In this document: in pieces, positions 7,710-16,088 of the stretch
How positions within the stretch are numbered: position 1 is the first letter of the stretch
Layout of the letters: every line of letters begins with the position of its first letter
DNA from: a bacterium
Lineage (GTDB): Bacteria > Actinomycetota > Acidimicrobiia > Acidimicrobiales > UBA8592
Length of the DNA stretch: 30,437 nt
Assembly: GCA_002713605.1 (NCBI GenBank)
Contig: PATL01000034.1
Span: 1 to 30,437, forward strand
Direction of reading: 5' to 3'
The notes under the pieces: generated by a model
Told to the model about the DNA's origin: nothing
Database searches by the model: none
What the model saw: only the letters and a program-made list of their open reading frames with translations
Position numbers and translations under genes: made by a program

Positions 7710-8795
7710 CTAGATAAGTGTGCTTCCTTTTATTGAAAGTGTCTCGAGTAGGTTTTCAAATGACTTCTCAAAAGCTTCTACACCTTGCAATTCAAGTAAA
7801 CTTGCAACTTCATTTAAATTGATACCGAGTTCTTCAACGCCCCAGATAATTTGCTCAGCAGCATTGAAGTCAATGTCCACAGTTCTTTTTAAGGTTCCGT
7901 GGTCAACGAAAGCTTCCAGTGTTACATCGGGAAGGGTGTTAACTGTATTGGGTCCAATTAGAGAATCAACATAGAGAGTATCTGGATATAGAGGGTCTTT
8001 AGTAGAAGTAGATGCCCAAAGAGGCCTTTGGAGTTTAGCACCGCGCTTCTCTAATGCTTTCCACCGGTCAGTGCTAAAAGCTTTTAGAAAAGATCTATAA
8101 GCTAATTGCCCCTGAGCTACTGCAGTTTTCCCCTTAAGGTCAATAGATGTGTCGCTTCCAATGTTATCTAAACGCTTATCAACTTCAGAATCAGTTCTTG
8201 AAATAAAGAAAGAAGCGACCGACGAAACATTTGATAGGTCGCCTTCTCTTTCCTCAAGTCCACTTAAATATGCCTCAATTACTTGTTCGTATCGCTCCAC
8301 AGAAAAAAGCAGGGTTACGTTGACCGAAACTCCTTCGGAAATCATTTGCCTGATAGCAGGTATCCCTTCTGCTGTTCCAGGTATTTTTATATAAATATTT
8401 GGAAGATCTAGTCGATTATCTAAACTTTGAGCAGCTTGAATAGTGCGATTGGTATCTCTTGCTAATCTCGGATCAACTTCTACAGATACGAAGCCATCAG
8501 TACCGGCACTCTTTCGATAAACGGAATCAAGTATTTTGGCTGCTCCAGCAATATCAGTTATTACCAATTCCCAGTAGGCCTCTTCAACGGAGCTACCACC
8601 TTGGATAAGGTCTTTGAATTGCTTGTCATAAGCATCGGATGTGCTTATGGCCTTTTCAAATATTGAAGGATTAGATGTGAGGCCACGGACACCACTATCA
8701 ACCCACTCTTGAAGTCTCCCTGAGCTAACCCACTCTCGTCGTAAGTTATCCAACCACGGACTCTGTCCGAAATCCTCATAAAGCTGAAATAGCAA
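7710..8795 (-). CDS. tal: Transaldolase
   Basis: Moves a dihydroxyacetone unit between sedoheptulose-7-phosphate and glyceraldehyde-3-phosphate in the non-oxidative pentose phosphate pathway. The 361 residues match the longer actinobacterial-type transaldolase. Motifs are GVRGLTSNPSIFEKAI near the N-terminus, FVSVEVDPRLARDT, NIYIKIPGTAEG with the Schiff-base Lys, GVSVNVTLLFSVERY, and LWASTSTKDPLYPDTLYVDS. The start is TTG, placed immediately after the TAA of tkt. GGGAGG within the end of tkt supplies the ribosome binding site, which supports this start and a tkt-tal operon. Confidence 0.95.
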   Translation of the reverse strand: MLFQLYEDFGQSPWLDNLRREWVSSGRLQEWVDSGVRGLTSNPSIFEKAISTSDAYDKQFKDLIQGGSSVEEAYWELVITDIAGAAKILDSVYRKSAGTDGFVSVEVDPRLARDTNRTIQAAQSLDNRLDLPNIYIKIPGTAEGIPAIRQMISEGVSVNVTLLFSVERYEQVIEAYLSGLEEREGDLSNVSSVASFFISRTDSEVDKRLDNIGSDTSIDLKGKTAVAQGQLAYRSFLKAFSTDRWKALEKRGAKLQRPLWASTSTKDPLYPDTLYVDSLIGPNTVNTLPDVTLEAFVDHGTLKRTVDIDFNAAEQIIWGVEELGINLNEVASLLELQGVEAFEKSFENLLETLSIKGSTLI

Positions 8796-10715
8796 TTACT
8801 TTCCTCCCGTTTTAACTTCTTTGTCTATGTTGCTTATATTGATACCGAGCGCGTCCATGGCCTGGTTTCCTGGAGCGGAAGTGCCAAAACGGTCAATTCC
8901 TATGCACCTATCGGCATATCGCGACCAACCAAGGGTTACTCCTGCTTCAACAGAAATTACCTTTTTGCTAGCTGAATATTCTTCCCACATCTGTATTTCA
9001 GGCGAAAATTGCTCAGCAAGTTCCCAAGAGGGAATTGACAATACGTTCACCGGTTCATGGGCAGCGTATTCCATACAAAGAGAAACTTCCGAGCCAGTTG
9101 CAATAAGAGTCGCGTTTGCCTCCTCATTTTTCTTTAAGAAGTATCCTCCCTTCTGAGCGAGATCAACATCGGTTTCAGCAAGTATAGGTAAGTTTTGACG
9201 TGACAATATCAACGCAGTTGGTCCATCATGATTCAAAGCAGTGATCCAAGCAGCTACAGTTTCTTTCGCATCTGCGGGTCTTATCACTAGTAGATTAGGT
9301 ATGGATCGGAGAGACATTATTTGTTCAATAGGCTGATGTGTCGGCCCATCCTCACCGACCCCAACTGAGTCATGGGTAAATGAATAAATCACTTTAGCGT
9401 TGGATAAAGCTGCAAGGCGGATTGCTGGTCTCATATAATCACTGAAAACTAGAAAAGTTCCTCCAACAGGCACTATGCAGCCGTGCAAAGCGATTCCGTT
9501 CATAACAGCTCCCATCGCATGCTCGCGAACCCCATAGAAGAGCTGTTTACCAGAAGGACAGGATGGAGTTAATTGTTCACAACTCGTTAAAGCTGTTCCT
9601 GTGTTGCCGGTTAAGTCAGCGCCTCCAGCAATTATCGACAAGTCCCCTGCTATTTGATTAAGACATATTCCACTTGCTACTCTAGTGGCCACACTTTCTC
9701 CCACGCTTTCTTCATATAAACTCTGTGTGGATGATAGGCTCCAAGTCCCCATATGGTCTTCTGCGTGCCAGCTGTATGCTTCGGCTTCTTGTTGGTGCCG
9801 TTCTCCAGCTGTTCTGTTCATATCCAATACTTCAGAGGGAACGTAGAAAGATTCTTCTGGAGGCAAATCCATAAGCCTTTTGGTCTCGAAGATTTCTTCA
9901 TCTTTAAACGCATAGCCATGGGCACTGGGACTGTCAGTCAGAGTGGGAGAGGGGTACCCTATATGCGTTCTTAGAATGATTATTGTTGGCGAGCTTGTAT
10001 TTGATTTAGCTTCAAGCAATGCATTCTCGAGTACATCCAAGTCTTCACCAGATTCACCAAGATCTATGACATTCCAACCGTATGCTTCAAACCTTTTGGC
10101 AGCATCATCTGCAAGGGAAAGTTCAGTAGGCCCATCAATAGTTATGTGGTTATCATCATAAATGCAGATGAGGTTTCCTAATTGCTGACTGCCTGCAAGA
10201 GAAGCAGCCTCATGGCTTATCCCTTCTGAAAGGTCACCATCACCGCAGATTACGAAAACATTATGATTAATGTTCTCACTACCGAATTTTGCTCTCAGCC
10301 AACGCTCAGAAATTGCCATACCTACAGCGTTAGCGAAACCTTGACCTAATGGCCCTGTCGTAACCTCAACTCCATCTGTGTGGCCGGCTTCTGGGTGTCC
10401 TGGAGTTAAGCTATCCAACTGTCTGAAGTCCTTAAGGTCCTCCAAAGTTAGCCCGTACCCCGTCAGGTGAAGCATTGCATATTGTAAAATTGATGCATGC
10501 CCAGCACTTAAGATAAAACGATCACGATTAAACCAATTGGGGTGCTTGGCGCTGTATCTTAGAACACGAGTGAATAGAACATGAGCAAGGGGTGCAAGCG
10601 CCATCGCAGTTCCTTGATGGCCTGAACTAGCTGCATGAGGGGCATCCATTGACAAGCCTCGAATAGTATTGATCCCTATTTGCTCTAAATCACTATCTAT
10701 CTCAATTTCTGTCAT
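8796..10715 (-). CDS. tkt: Transketolase
   Basis: A thiamine-diphosphate enzyme that transfers two-carbon units between sugar phosphates. The 639 residues are close to the family's usual 660. Visible motifs are SSGHQGTAMALAPLAHVLF, LSAGHASILQYAMLHLTGY, TPGHPEAGHTDGVEVTTGPLG (shortened from the conserved block), and GDGDLSEGISHEAASLAG continuing to DDNHITIDG, the ThDP/metal binding segment. In the pyrimidine domain come FYGVREHAMGAVMNGIALHG, with the catalytic Glu, and TFLVFSDYMRPAIRLAAL. The ATG is preceded by GGGAG at a good distance. It is followed directly by tal. The start of the shared transcript is probably in the 69-base gap upstream. Confidence 0.96.
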   Translation of the reverse strand: MTEIEIDSDLEQIGINTIRGLSMDAPHAASSGHQGTAMALAPLAHVLFTRVLRYSAKHPNWFNRDRFILSAGHASILQYAMLHLTGYGLTLEDLKDFRQLDSLTPGHPEAGHTDGVEVTTGPLGQGFANAVGMAISERWLRAKFGSENINHNVFVICGDGDLSEGISHEAASLAGSQQLGNLICIYDDNHITIDGPTELSLADDAAKRFEAYGWNVIDLGESGEDLDVLENALLEAKSNTSSPTIIILRTHIGYPSPTLTDSPSAHGYAFKDEEIFETKRLMDLPPEESFYVPSEVLDMNRTAGERHQQEAEAYSWHAEDHMGTWSLSSTQSLYEESVGESVATRVASGICLNQIAGDLSIIAGGADLTGNTGTALTSCEQLTPSCPSGKQLFYGVREHAMGAVMNGIALHGCIVPVGGTFLVFSDYMRPAIRLAALSNAKVIYSFTHDSVGVGEDGPTHQPIEQIMSLRSIPNLLVIRPADAKETVAAWITALNHDGPTALILSRQNLPILAETDVDLAQKGGYFLKKNEEANATLIATGSEVSLCMEYAAHEPVNVLSIPSWELAEQFSPEIQMWEEYSASKKVISVEAGVTLGWSRYADRCIGIDRFGTSAPGNQAMDALGINISNIDKEVKTGGK

Positions 10716-10784
10716 GTCGCTCCCATCAACGTGTATACATTAACTTGCATGAAGGCATAGAGCAGGAAATTAAAATTAAATTTC

Positions 10785-11168
10785 CTATGTACCAGCTTTA
10801 ATTGTTAAAGGCACCATGATCGGCTCATCCTGATTAAGCCGACAGTGGGCAAAAACTATTCCCTGATCAGTTAATTCTAATTCAGCTCTGATTAATCTAT
10901 AAGCAAATAATCCTGGCTCTATTTGTAAAGGTTGTACATTTCGAGCAATTTGCTTTTCCTCGAAATGATAGGTGACTTCCAAAACTCCAGCCCCATTTGA
11001 ATCGTGGTCGCTGTGAATAAGCACTACCAAGTGAGGTGCAAGCGTCAAAGGAAAAGGCTCCGAAACGGCAATAGTGAACTGAACACCTGAAAGATTTAAG
11101 CGCGTCAGCCCATTCTCAGTCTCAAACATTGATATATCGTCAATAAATAAAGCCGCTAAAATTTTCAT
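10785..11168 (-). CDS. Unknown protein, DUF6941-like beta-rich domain
   Basis: A 127-residue protein with no signal peptide, membrane segment or catalytic motif that I recognise. It opens with KILAALFIDDISMFETENGLTRL and continues as alternating hydrophobic strands to LNQDEPIMVPLTIKA. That pattern, an opening ALxxDD-like strand and a closing PLxI, resembles the DUF6941 family found across bacteria, whose function is unknown; the match is from memory and weak. GAGGG lies four bases before the ATG and supports this start. It is upstream of tkt on the same strand, 69 bases away, and divergent from the acyl-CoA synthetase genes. Confidence 0.6.
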   Translation of the reverse strand: MKILAALFIDDISMFETENGLTRLNLSGVQFTIAVSEPFPLTLAPHLVVLIHSDHDSNGAGVLEVTYHFEEKQIARNVQPLQIEPGLFAYRLIRAELELTDQGIVFAHCRLNQDEPIMVPLTIKAGT

Positions 11169-11222
11169 AATGCCCTCGTTTGAAAACTACTATTCCTTAT
11201 GCAGGCATGGCAACTAAGAGTG

Positions 11223-11250
11223 TTGGTAGGCATAGTCAAACAGGTAGTGT
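11223..11250 (+). promoter_or_regulatory. Candidate leaderless promoter for acyl-CoA synthetase genes
   Basis: TTGGTA, 16 bases, TAGTGT, then six bases (TAAAAA) to the ATG at 11257. It has the same arrangement as the promoters proposed at hxlR and tatA, and there is no Shine-Dalgarno sequence before this ATG. Confidence 0.5.
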
Positions 11251-11256
11251 TAAAAA

Positions 11257-11889
11257 ATGAACTCATTAACAGAATTTGAAAGCAAGAGACTATTGAGTAA
11301 ATTCGGACTAGTCTCTTGCAACGAATCAACAGCTAAAAACTATGAAGAGGCCGCCGCCGCCGCTTTGGAGGTCGGATATCCAATTGTTCTAAAAATATCT
11401 GGCGATGGAACTGAACATAAAAGCGAGTTGGGCGGAGTCAAGTTAGGAATAAACAATCAGGATGAATTAAGTGTTGCCTTCAACAATATGGTTGTAAATA
11501 ATAGTGAAGTTAGTGAGTTTCTCATTTGTGAGCATATTGTGGGAAAACGAGAATTTATAGCTGGCTACCATATAGATAAGGATTTTGGTCCAACAATTAT
11601 GTTCGGTTTAGGGGGGATTTTCGCAGAAGCGATCTCGGACGCGTCATTTCGCCTGCTTCCATGCTCTCGGGAAGAGTTACTGCGTATGGTCTATGAGCTA
11701 AAGTCCAATGCTTTACTTAATGAATTCCGCAGTGAACCCGATGTCGATCTAGAAGCCCTCGCAGACACGCTAGAGGCAATTGCAAAGTGTGGTTTAGAAG
11801 ACCCGTTAATAGAAGCTATTGACGTGAATCCTATTGTGATAAGTGGTAACCGGCCTGTTGCGGTTGACGCACTTGTTATTAAATCATGA
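11257..11889 (+). CDS. ADP-forming acyl-CoA synthetase, ATP-grasp beta subunit
   Basis: The 210-residue ATP-grasp subunit expected to couple acyl-CoA cleavage to ATP formation from ADP and phosphate (or the reverse). The marks are VGYPIVLKISGDGTEHKSELGGV, cut here to EHKSELGGVKLG, in which His54 corresponds to the subunit's phosphorylated His. Next are EHIVGKREFIAGYHIDKDFG, FGLGGIFAEAISDASFRLLP and IDVNPIVISG, all conserved in the succinyl-CoA-synthetase-like ATP-grasp fold. Its length is close to the separate beta subunits of archaeal enzymes (about 230). The gene overlaps the alpha gene by four bases (ATGA), which supports one heteromeric enzyme. The substrate could be acetate or another acid. 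Confidence 0.88.
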   Translation: MNSLTEFESKRLLSKFGLVSCNESTAKNYEEAAAAALEVGYPIVLKISGDGTEHKSELGGVKLGINNQDELSVAFNNMVVNNSEVSEFLICEHIVGKREFIAGYHIDKDFGPTIMFGLGGIFAEAISDASFRLLPCSREELLRMVYELKSNALLNEFRSEPDVDLEALADTLEAIAKCGLEDPLIEAIDVNPIVISGNRPVAVDALVIKS

Positions 11890-13343
11890 TGCATCAGCCG
11901 AATCTGCATACACTATTCAATCCCAAAGGAATTGCGGGAGTAGGGGCTTCCACTCATCCAGGGAAATTCGGTTTTGTCGCTCTCCACAACATAATAGCAG
12001 CTGGTTTCGAAGGGAAAATATTCGCTACGAACCCAAAAATGCCAGAGATACTCGGAATACAAACTCTCAAGTCTGTTGATCTTATTCCCAAGGATTCAAT
12101 AGATGTGGCAATGATTTGTCTGGGGCCTAAGCAGACAATTGCCGTTCTTCCGGAATTAGCAGAAAAAGGAGTTAAGGCAGGATTTGTGGTATCGGGTGGA
12201 TTTCGTGAGAGCGACGCCGAAGGAGTCGAATTAGAGGATGAGTTAGTTTATGTTGCTAATTCTCTCGGAATAACTATTGCTGGGCCCAATGGGCAAGGCT
12301 TCGTTTCAACGCCAGCGAATTTGTGTTCGCAAATTGTTTCTCCGTACCCACCCATGGGAAATATATCAATCGCAAGTCAGAGCGGTAACATACTCTCAGC
12401 GATGTTAAATCTATCCCGTGCCAAGAATATTGGGATAGCGAGGGCAATCTCAATCGGTAATCAAGCTCAGCTAGCCATAGCAGATTATATCCGCTACTTC
12501 GGAAGGGATTCCGAAACAAAAGTTGTTGTAGCCTATGTTGAGGGTTTACCAAATGGAAGAGACTTCTATAACTCGCTGAAGGAAGTGTCCAATGGAAAGC
12601 CAGTTATCGTTGTCAGAGGGGGAACAACCTCCGATGGCGCTAAAGCAGCTTCAAGCCACACGGGATCACTGGCTTCTGACCAAAAAATTTTTGAAACTGC
12701 AGTGATCCAAGCCGGGGGTATCTTAGCCAATGATCCCAATGAAGCATTTGAATTTGCCACAGCTTTCGCTACAAAGCCGTTGCCAGTCGGCAGAAAAGTA
12801 ATTGTAGTAACAACTGCCGGTGGTTGGGGGGTCATCACTGCTGACGCAATCTCTCGGTCAAATCTAGAACTCTTAGAACTGCCACAAGATCTAGAAGAGC
12901 AAATTAATGAATATTTGCCCCCTCGGTGGAGTAAAAGTAACCCGGTGGATCTAGCTGGTGGCGAAACGAGGGATACGATTCCTGCACTTATTCCGCTTAT
13001 ACTCGAACATCCACAAGTTGATTCAATGATTTTCTTAGGGCTAGGGATCCAAGGTAATGTCGCTAGAACTTATATAGAAAGCCCTGTAGCAACTACTGAG
13101 ACGAAAAAGATGGCTAATTTCCATATCTCCCAAGAAAAGAGATACGCGGAAGCCATAATGCAAGCATCAAAAGATTTTGAAAAACCGGTGTTCGTTGCAA
13201 CAGAAATCGGAATTACCGATTCACATAATGCAGGACCAAAAACCTTAAAGGATTTTGGCGAAGCGTGCTTCAGTTCACCCTTAACAGCAGTAAAAGCTCT
13301 AGAAGCAATGACAATTTTTTCCGGCGGAGAACGTATGGGTTGA
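11886..13343 (+). CDS. ADP-forming acyl-CoA synthetase, CoA-binding alpha subunit
   Basis: The 485-residue partner of the preceding ATP-grasp protein. The N-terminal CoA-binding Rossmann domain (about 1-130) begins LFNPKGIAGVGAS and includes IFATNPKMPEILG and AGFVVSGGFRE. Two succinyl-CoA-ligase-like domains follow, with IAGPNGQGFVSTP, ISIASQSGNILSAML, SIGNQAQLAIADY and VVAYVEG. AASSHTGSLA contains His258, matching the catalytic phospho-His of these enzymes. The third domain has VTTAGGWGVITADAI and NPVDLAGG. The size matches separate archaeal alpha subunits (about 460). The reaction is acyl-CoA + ADP + Pi to acid + CoA + ATP, or the reverse; a protein-acetylation role is unlikely because no GNAT domain is fused. 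Confidence 0.88.
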   Translation: MMHQPNLHTLFNPKGIAGVGASTHPGKFGFVALHNIIAAGFEGKIFATNPKMPEILGIQTLKSVDLIPKDSIDVAMICLGPKQTIAVLPELAEKGVKAGFVVSGGFRESDAEGVELEDELVYVANSLGITIAGPNGQGFVSTPANLCSQIVSPYPPMGNISIASQSGNILSAMLNLSRAKNIGIARAISIGNQAQLAIADYIRYFGRDSETKVVVAYVEGLPNGRDFYNSLKEVSNGKPVIVVRGGTTSDGAKAASSHTGSLASDQKIFETAVIQAGGILANDPNEAFEFATAFATKPLPVGRKVIVVTTAGGWGVITADAISRSNLELLELPQDLEEQINEYLPPRWSKSNPVDLAGGETRDTIPALIPLILEHPQVDSMIFLGLGIQGNVARTYIESPVATTETKKMANFHISQEKRYAEAIMQASKDFEKPVFVATEIGITDSHNAGPKTLKDFGEACFSSPLTAVKALEAMTIFSGGERMG

Positions 13344-13366
13344 TAACAGATATGAGAATTTACAAC

Positions 13367-13372
13367 TAGACT
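13367..13372 (+). promoter_or_regulatory. Candidate -10 element of a leaderless promoter (DacB-like gene)
   Basis: TAGACT is followed by six bases (CTGATC) and the GTG start at 13379. There is no Shine-Dalgarno sequence. A TTGATA at 13340-13345 is 21 bases away, too far for a normal -35. Confidence 0.35.
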
Positions 13373-13378
13373 CTGATC

Positions 13379-14851
13379 GTGCTGCAACTTCTCAAAAGAA
13401 TTACATTACCTTTATTGATTTTGGCTGTCTTGATTGCTTTGTTGAACTTCAAAGACCGTTTTGCCTATGAAGAAGTTCCGATCAGCACAGCACAGACCGT
13501 TGAGACAATGGATTTGGGAACACCCGTTTTCTCGTTACGGCGTGCACCAGAACTCCTCACTTCTCCATTAGCAACTCAGCAATTACAAGAAAATCTCTCA
13601 GAGCTAGTAAACTCCCTTCCAAACTCAAGTTGTTTCGCTATTTCGGCGGGTGGGGAAGAACTTTTTGAGTTCCAGAAACAACTTCCGCTGAATCCTGGTG
13701 GTACACAAAAAATTATTACCGCCTATGCAGCGCTTGCACAATTGGGAGCAGATTATCAATATGAAACAGTTATTTCTGCCGATCGAGAAACTGATGCAGA
13801 TGGCAACCTTCTAAGTAGTGATTTGTACGTATTCGGAAGCGGTGATCCAGTTATCCGGACGGATGCGTTCATGGAATTACTGCCGGACTCATATAGTTCG
13901 ATTCGGACTAGTGCAGATGAAATGGCCGATTTAACTGTTGCTATGAATATTCTCTTCATCCAAGGAGCAGTAGTTGTAAATGAGAGTCGCTACGACGAAG
14001 AGCGAACGATTGTAGGTTGGGGACAAGAGTTGAAAGAATCTGCTGAGATTGGTTCACTTTCTGCCTCACTGCTGGATAGTGGCTTTGACGGATTGAAACA
14101 AAACTATTCCCAACAGCGTGGTGAAAATCCTTTACCCTTAACGCCAAGTGTAAATCCCGCTAAAAGTTTTGCAGCTAATTTCGATGATCTACTTGAGGCG
14201 CGCGGCGTTATCATCCTTCGAGCGGCGAAAGAAATCAATAATATTGAGCAGGATACTCTTGTCGAACTCCTGACGATTAAATCGCCAACACTAGATCAGA
14301 TAACAAAGCAGATGCTAACGAATGACGATAATGTGACAGCAGAGATGATCCTTAAAGAAATTGGACTTTCTCGAACCGGACAAGGATCAACTGGAAGTGG
14401 CCTTGTATCATTGCCAGAAATCTTAACTGCTAACAGTCTCCCAAATACTGAACTATTGCTCATTGACGGTTCAGGTTTAAGTCGTGACAATCAAGCTACA
14501 TGCGGATTATTCCAGGGCATCCTTCAGGACGGTGAATATGGAATCACTCTAAAAAAGGCACTTCCATTAGTTGGGACTGAAGGTATCGTCAGTAACGTGC
14601 TTCTAGGAACTCCATTCGAGTCAAATCTAGTTGCATATACATCCTTTGAAACAGACCGTGGTGCTATGGTCGGCTCCTATACCACTCCAGAGGGCCTTGA
14701 GATGCACATTACATATATCGCTAACTACGATGATGCAGAACGTGCTAAGAACATTCATGAGAGCTTCCTGAACGGACTTGCTCAGACATTAAGCGAATTT
14801 ACAGGCGGCAAAACGCTCGAAGAAATGGGGCCAAGGTCGGTAATCGAGTGA
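13379..14851 (+). CDS. PBP4/DacB-like protein lacking catalytic residues (peptidase S13 pseudoenzyme)
   Basis: A 490-residue homologue of D-Ala-D-Ala carboxypeptidase/endopeptidase (peptidase S13). A basic start and one hydrophobic helix (about 8-23) anchor it outside the membrane. Family features kept include VFGSGDPVI (about 151-159), NESRYDEERT (201-210), VTAEMILKEIG, LLIDGSGLSRDN (Ser368, Asn371 of the second motif) and LPLVGTEGIV. However, the SxxK box, usually PASTQK, reads PGGTQK, so the nucleophilic Ser is Gly108 while Lys111 remains. The KTG box, expected after the GTP segment, reads AYTSF, so KTG is Tyr420-Thr421-Ser422. It should not hydrolyse peptides or bind penicillin covalently. 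A binding or scaffold role in the cell wall is inference. Start GTG, no ribosome binding site. Confidence 0.85.
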   Translation: MLQLLKRITLPLLILAVLIALLNFKDRFAYEEVPISTAQTVETMDLGTPVFSLRRAPELLTSPLATQQLQENLSELVNSLPNSSCFAISAGGEELFEFQKQLPLNPGGTQKIITAYAALAQLGADYQYETVISADRETDADGNLLSSDLYVFGSGDPVIRTDAFMELLPDSYSSIRTSADEMADLTVAMNILFIQGAVVVNESRYDEERTIVGWGQELKESAEIGSLSASLLDSGFDGLKQNYSQQRGENPLPLTPSVNPAKSFAANFDDLLEARGVIILRAAKEINNIEQDTLVELLTIKSPTLDQITKQMLTNDDNVTAEMILKEIGLSRTGQGSTGSGLVSLPEILTANSLPNTELLLIDGSGLSRDNQATCGLFQGILQDGEYGITLKKALPLVGTEGIVSNVLLGTPFESNLVAYTSFETDRGAMVGSYTTPEGLEMHITYIANYDDAERAKNIHESFLNGLAQTLSEFTGGKTLEEMGPRSVIE

Positions 14852-14852
14852 A

Positions 14853-15479
14853 ATGCAGGAGCTAGCTATGTTCCCTCTAGGGTCAGTACTTTTCCCAGGC
14901 AGTCTTCTGCCCTTAAGGATCTTTGAGCCAAGGTATTTGAAGTTATTTTCTGAGTTGACAAAAAATGACTCTTTTTTGGGAACATGTTTAATAGAGAAAG
15001 GCCATGAAGTCGGCGGTCAGGACATTCGTTTTTCTTACGGCACACTATGCAAAATCACTGACTTGAAAGAACTGAGGACAAATCAACTTGCCGTACATTG
15101 TCTAGGCATCAAAAAAATAATGGTAACAAAGTGGCTGCCTGACAATCCATACCCTGTTGCTCGAATAAAAGAGCTAGATGAAGATGAAAATGCAGATTAT
15201 GACTTCCAATTTAAACGGGAAATAATCGAAGAACTTGAACGTTGTTATGTGCTTCTTGTTCAAATGGGGGCCATACCAGCAAAAAGCATGGATATACAGT
15301 CTTTAGAGAATGTAGATCTTTTCACAGCATGCGCTTTAGCCCCATTGGGACAGTTAGACAAATACAAATTACTAGCAGCTGAAAACCCAAAGGAACGTTC
15401 TAGTCTGCTCTTGGCACAAATCACATCTGAACGTGAAACGCTTGCAGCTATGAGTAGACTTCAACAAGGGGAGACTTGA
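14853..15479 (+). CDS. Stand-alone LON substrate-binding-domain protein
   Basis: A 208-residue protein consisting only of the N-terminal (substrate-binding) domain of Lon. The marks are LAMFPLGSVLFPGSLLPLRIFEPRYLK (quoted here only in part: FPLGSVLFPGSLLPLRIFE), then FLGTCLIEKG, a GTLCKITDL strand, and a helical C-terminal half with LLAAENPKERSSLLL. There is no AAA or Ser-Lys protease domain, and the gene ends at a proper stop, so it is not a truncated Lon. Such proteins are widespread in Actinobacteria with no settled function. The ATG follows the upstream stop by one base, so it is probably translated together with the DacB-like gene. Confidence 0.88.
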   Translation: MQELAMFPLGSVLFPGSLLPLRIFEPRYLKLFSELTKNDSFLGTCLIEKGHEVGGQDIRFSYGTLCKITDLKELRTNQLAVHCLGIKKIMVTKWLPDNPYPVARIKELDEDENADYDFQFKREIIEELERCYVLLVQMGAIPAKSMDIQSLENVDLFTACALAPLGQLDKYKLLAAENPKERSSLLLAQITSERETLAAMSRLQQGET

Positions 15480-15505
15480 TAGTCAATTCGTAGCGAGTAG
15501 AGATA

Positions 15506-15820
15506 ATGAAAATTGAGCAGGATATAATTTCGGAAAAACTTACTGAATTGCGTTCCCTTCTTATTCGGTATGCCAAACAAGAAATTAGGGACCCCATAAC
15601 AGCACTAACTAGATGGCTATCTTTAGGTCTACTAGGAATGTTATTCCTAGCCGCCGGAGCCGGTTTTGGTGCATTAGGGATGCTCAGGCTACTACAAAAT
15701 GAGATTTCATTATTCAGTGATTCTCTTTCGTTTATGCCATATGTACTGGTATTCGTATGTTTATTAATTGTGATAATAGTTTCCCTAAAAGCTTTGAGGA
15801 GACACAATGAGCTCCGATGA
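15506..15820 (+). CDS. Small two-helix membrane protein, holin-superfamily-III-like
   Basis: A 104-residue protein with an N-terminal amphipathic part (about 1-38) and two hydrophobic helices, about 40-63 (LGLLGMLFLAAGAGFGALGML) and 76-95 (MPYVLVFVCLLIVIIVSL), followed by a basic tail RRHNELR. This is the layout of the chromosomal actinobacterial Holin-X/Phage_holin_3_6 proteins. These are usually found with a small partner and are not evidence of a prophage. Its last 14 bases overlap the next gene. The exact family is uncertain and no function is known. Confidence 0.6.
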   Translation: MKIEQDIISEKLTELRSLLIRYAKQEIRDPITALTRWLSLGLLGMLFLAAGAGFGALGMLRLLQNEISLFSDSLSFMPYVLVFVCLLIVIIVSLKALRRHNELR

Positions 15821-16070
15821 TTCAGAAAAGATAACGCCCTCAGATATTCAAGAAAAAATTGAAGATTTCAAAAGTGAACTCATGACAATATCAGGTGGAT
15901 TTTCAGTGCTGCAGAGAATTGGACCATCAGCGATGACGCTTCTAGGAATATTTCTACGAGGTAGTACAAAGCGCAAACGTAAAGCACAAAAGGGCCCCAT
16001 TGTCCAAATTCAACTATTTCCCAATGTAAGAAAATATTTTCGTCACTCAAACAATGAGACTGAAATCTAA
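15807..16070 (+). CDS. Small unknown protein, probable partner of upstream membrane protein
   Basis: An 87-residue protein opening with acidic and polar residues, then TPSDIQEKIEDFKSEL, a short hydrophobic stretch IGPSAMTLLGIFL at about 43-55, a strongly basic RGSTKRKRKAQK, and the strand-like IVQIQLFPNV. The order helix, short membrane segment, basic cluster, strand is like small actinobacterial proteins that sit beside holin-like genes, but I cannot name the family. GAGGAGACACA before the ATG supplies a ribosome binding site inside the upstream gene, which it overlaps by 14 bases. It is probably membrane-associated. Confidence 0.6.
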   Translation: MSSDDSEKITPSDIQEKIEDFKSELMTISGGFSVLQRIGPSAMTLLGIFLRGSTKRKRKAQKGPIVQIQLFPNVRKYFRHSNNETEI

Positions 16071-16088
16071 CGCTGAAATGTTTCTAAT

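Noticed and set aside
15506..15820. Holin-like gene as sign of a prophage
   Set aside because: No lysin, integrase, capsid or other phage gene is near. Such two-helix proteins are ordinary chromosomal genes in Actinobacteria.
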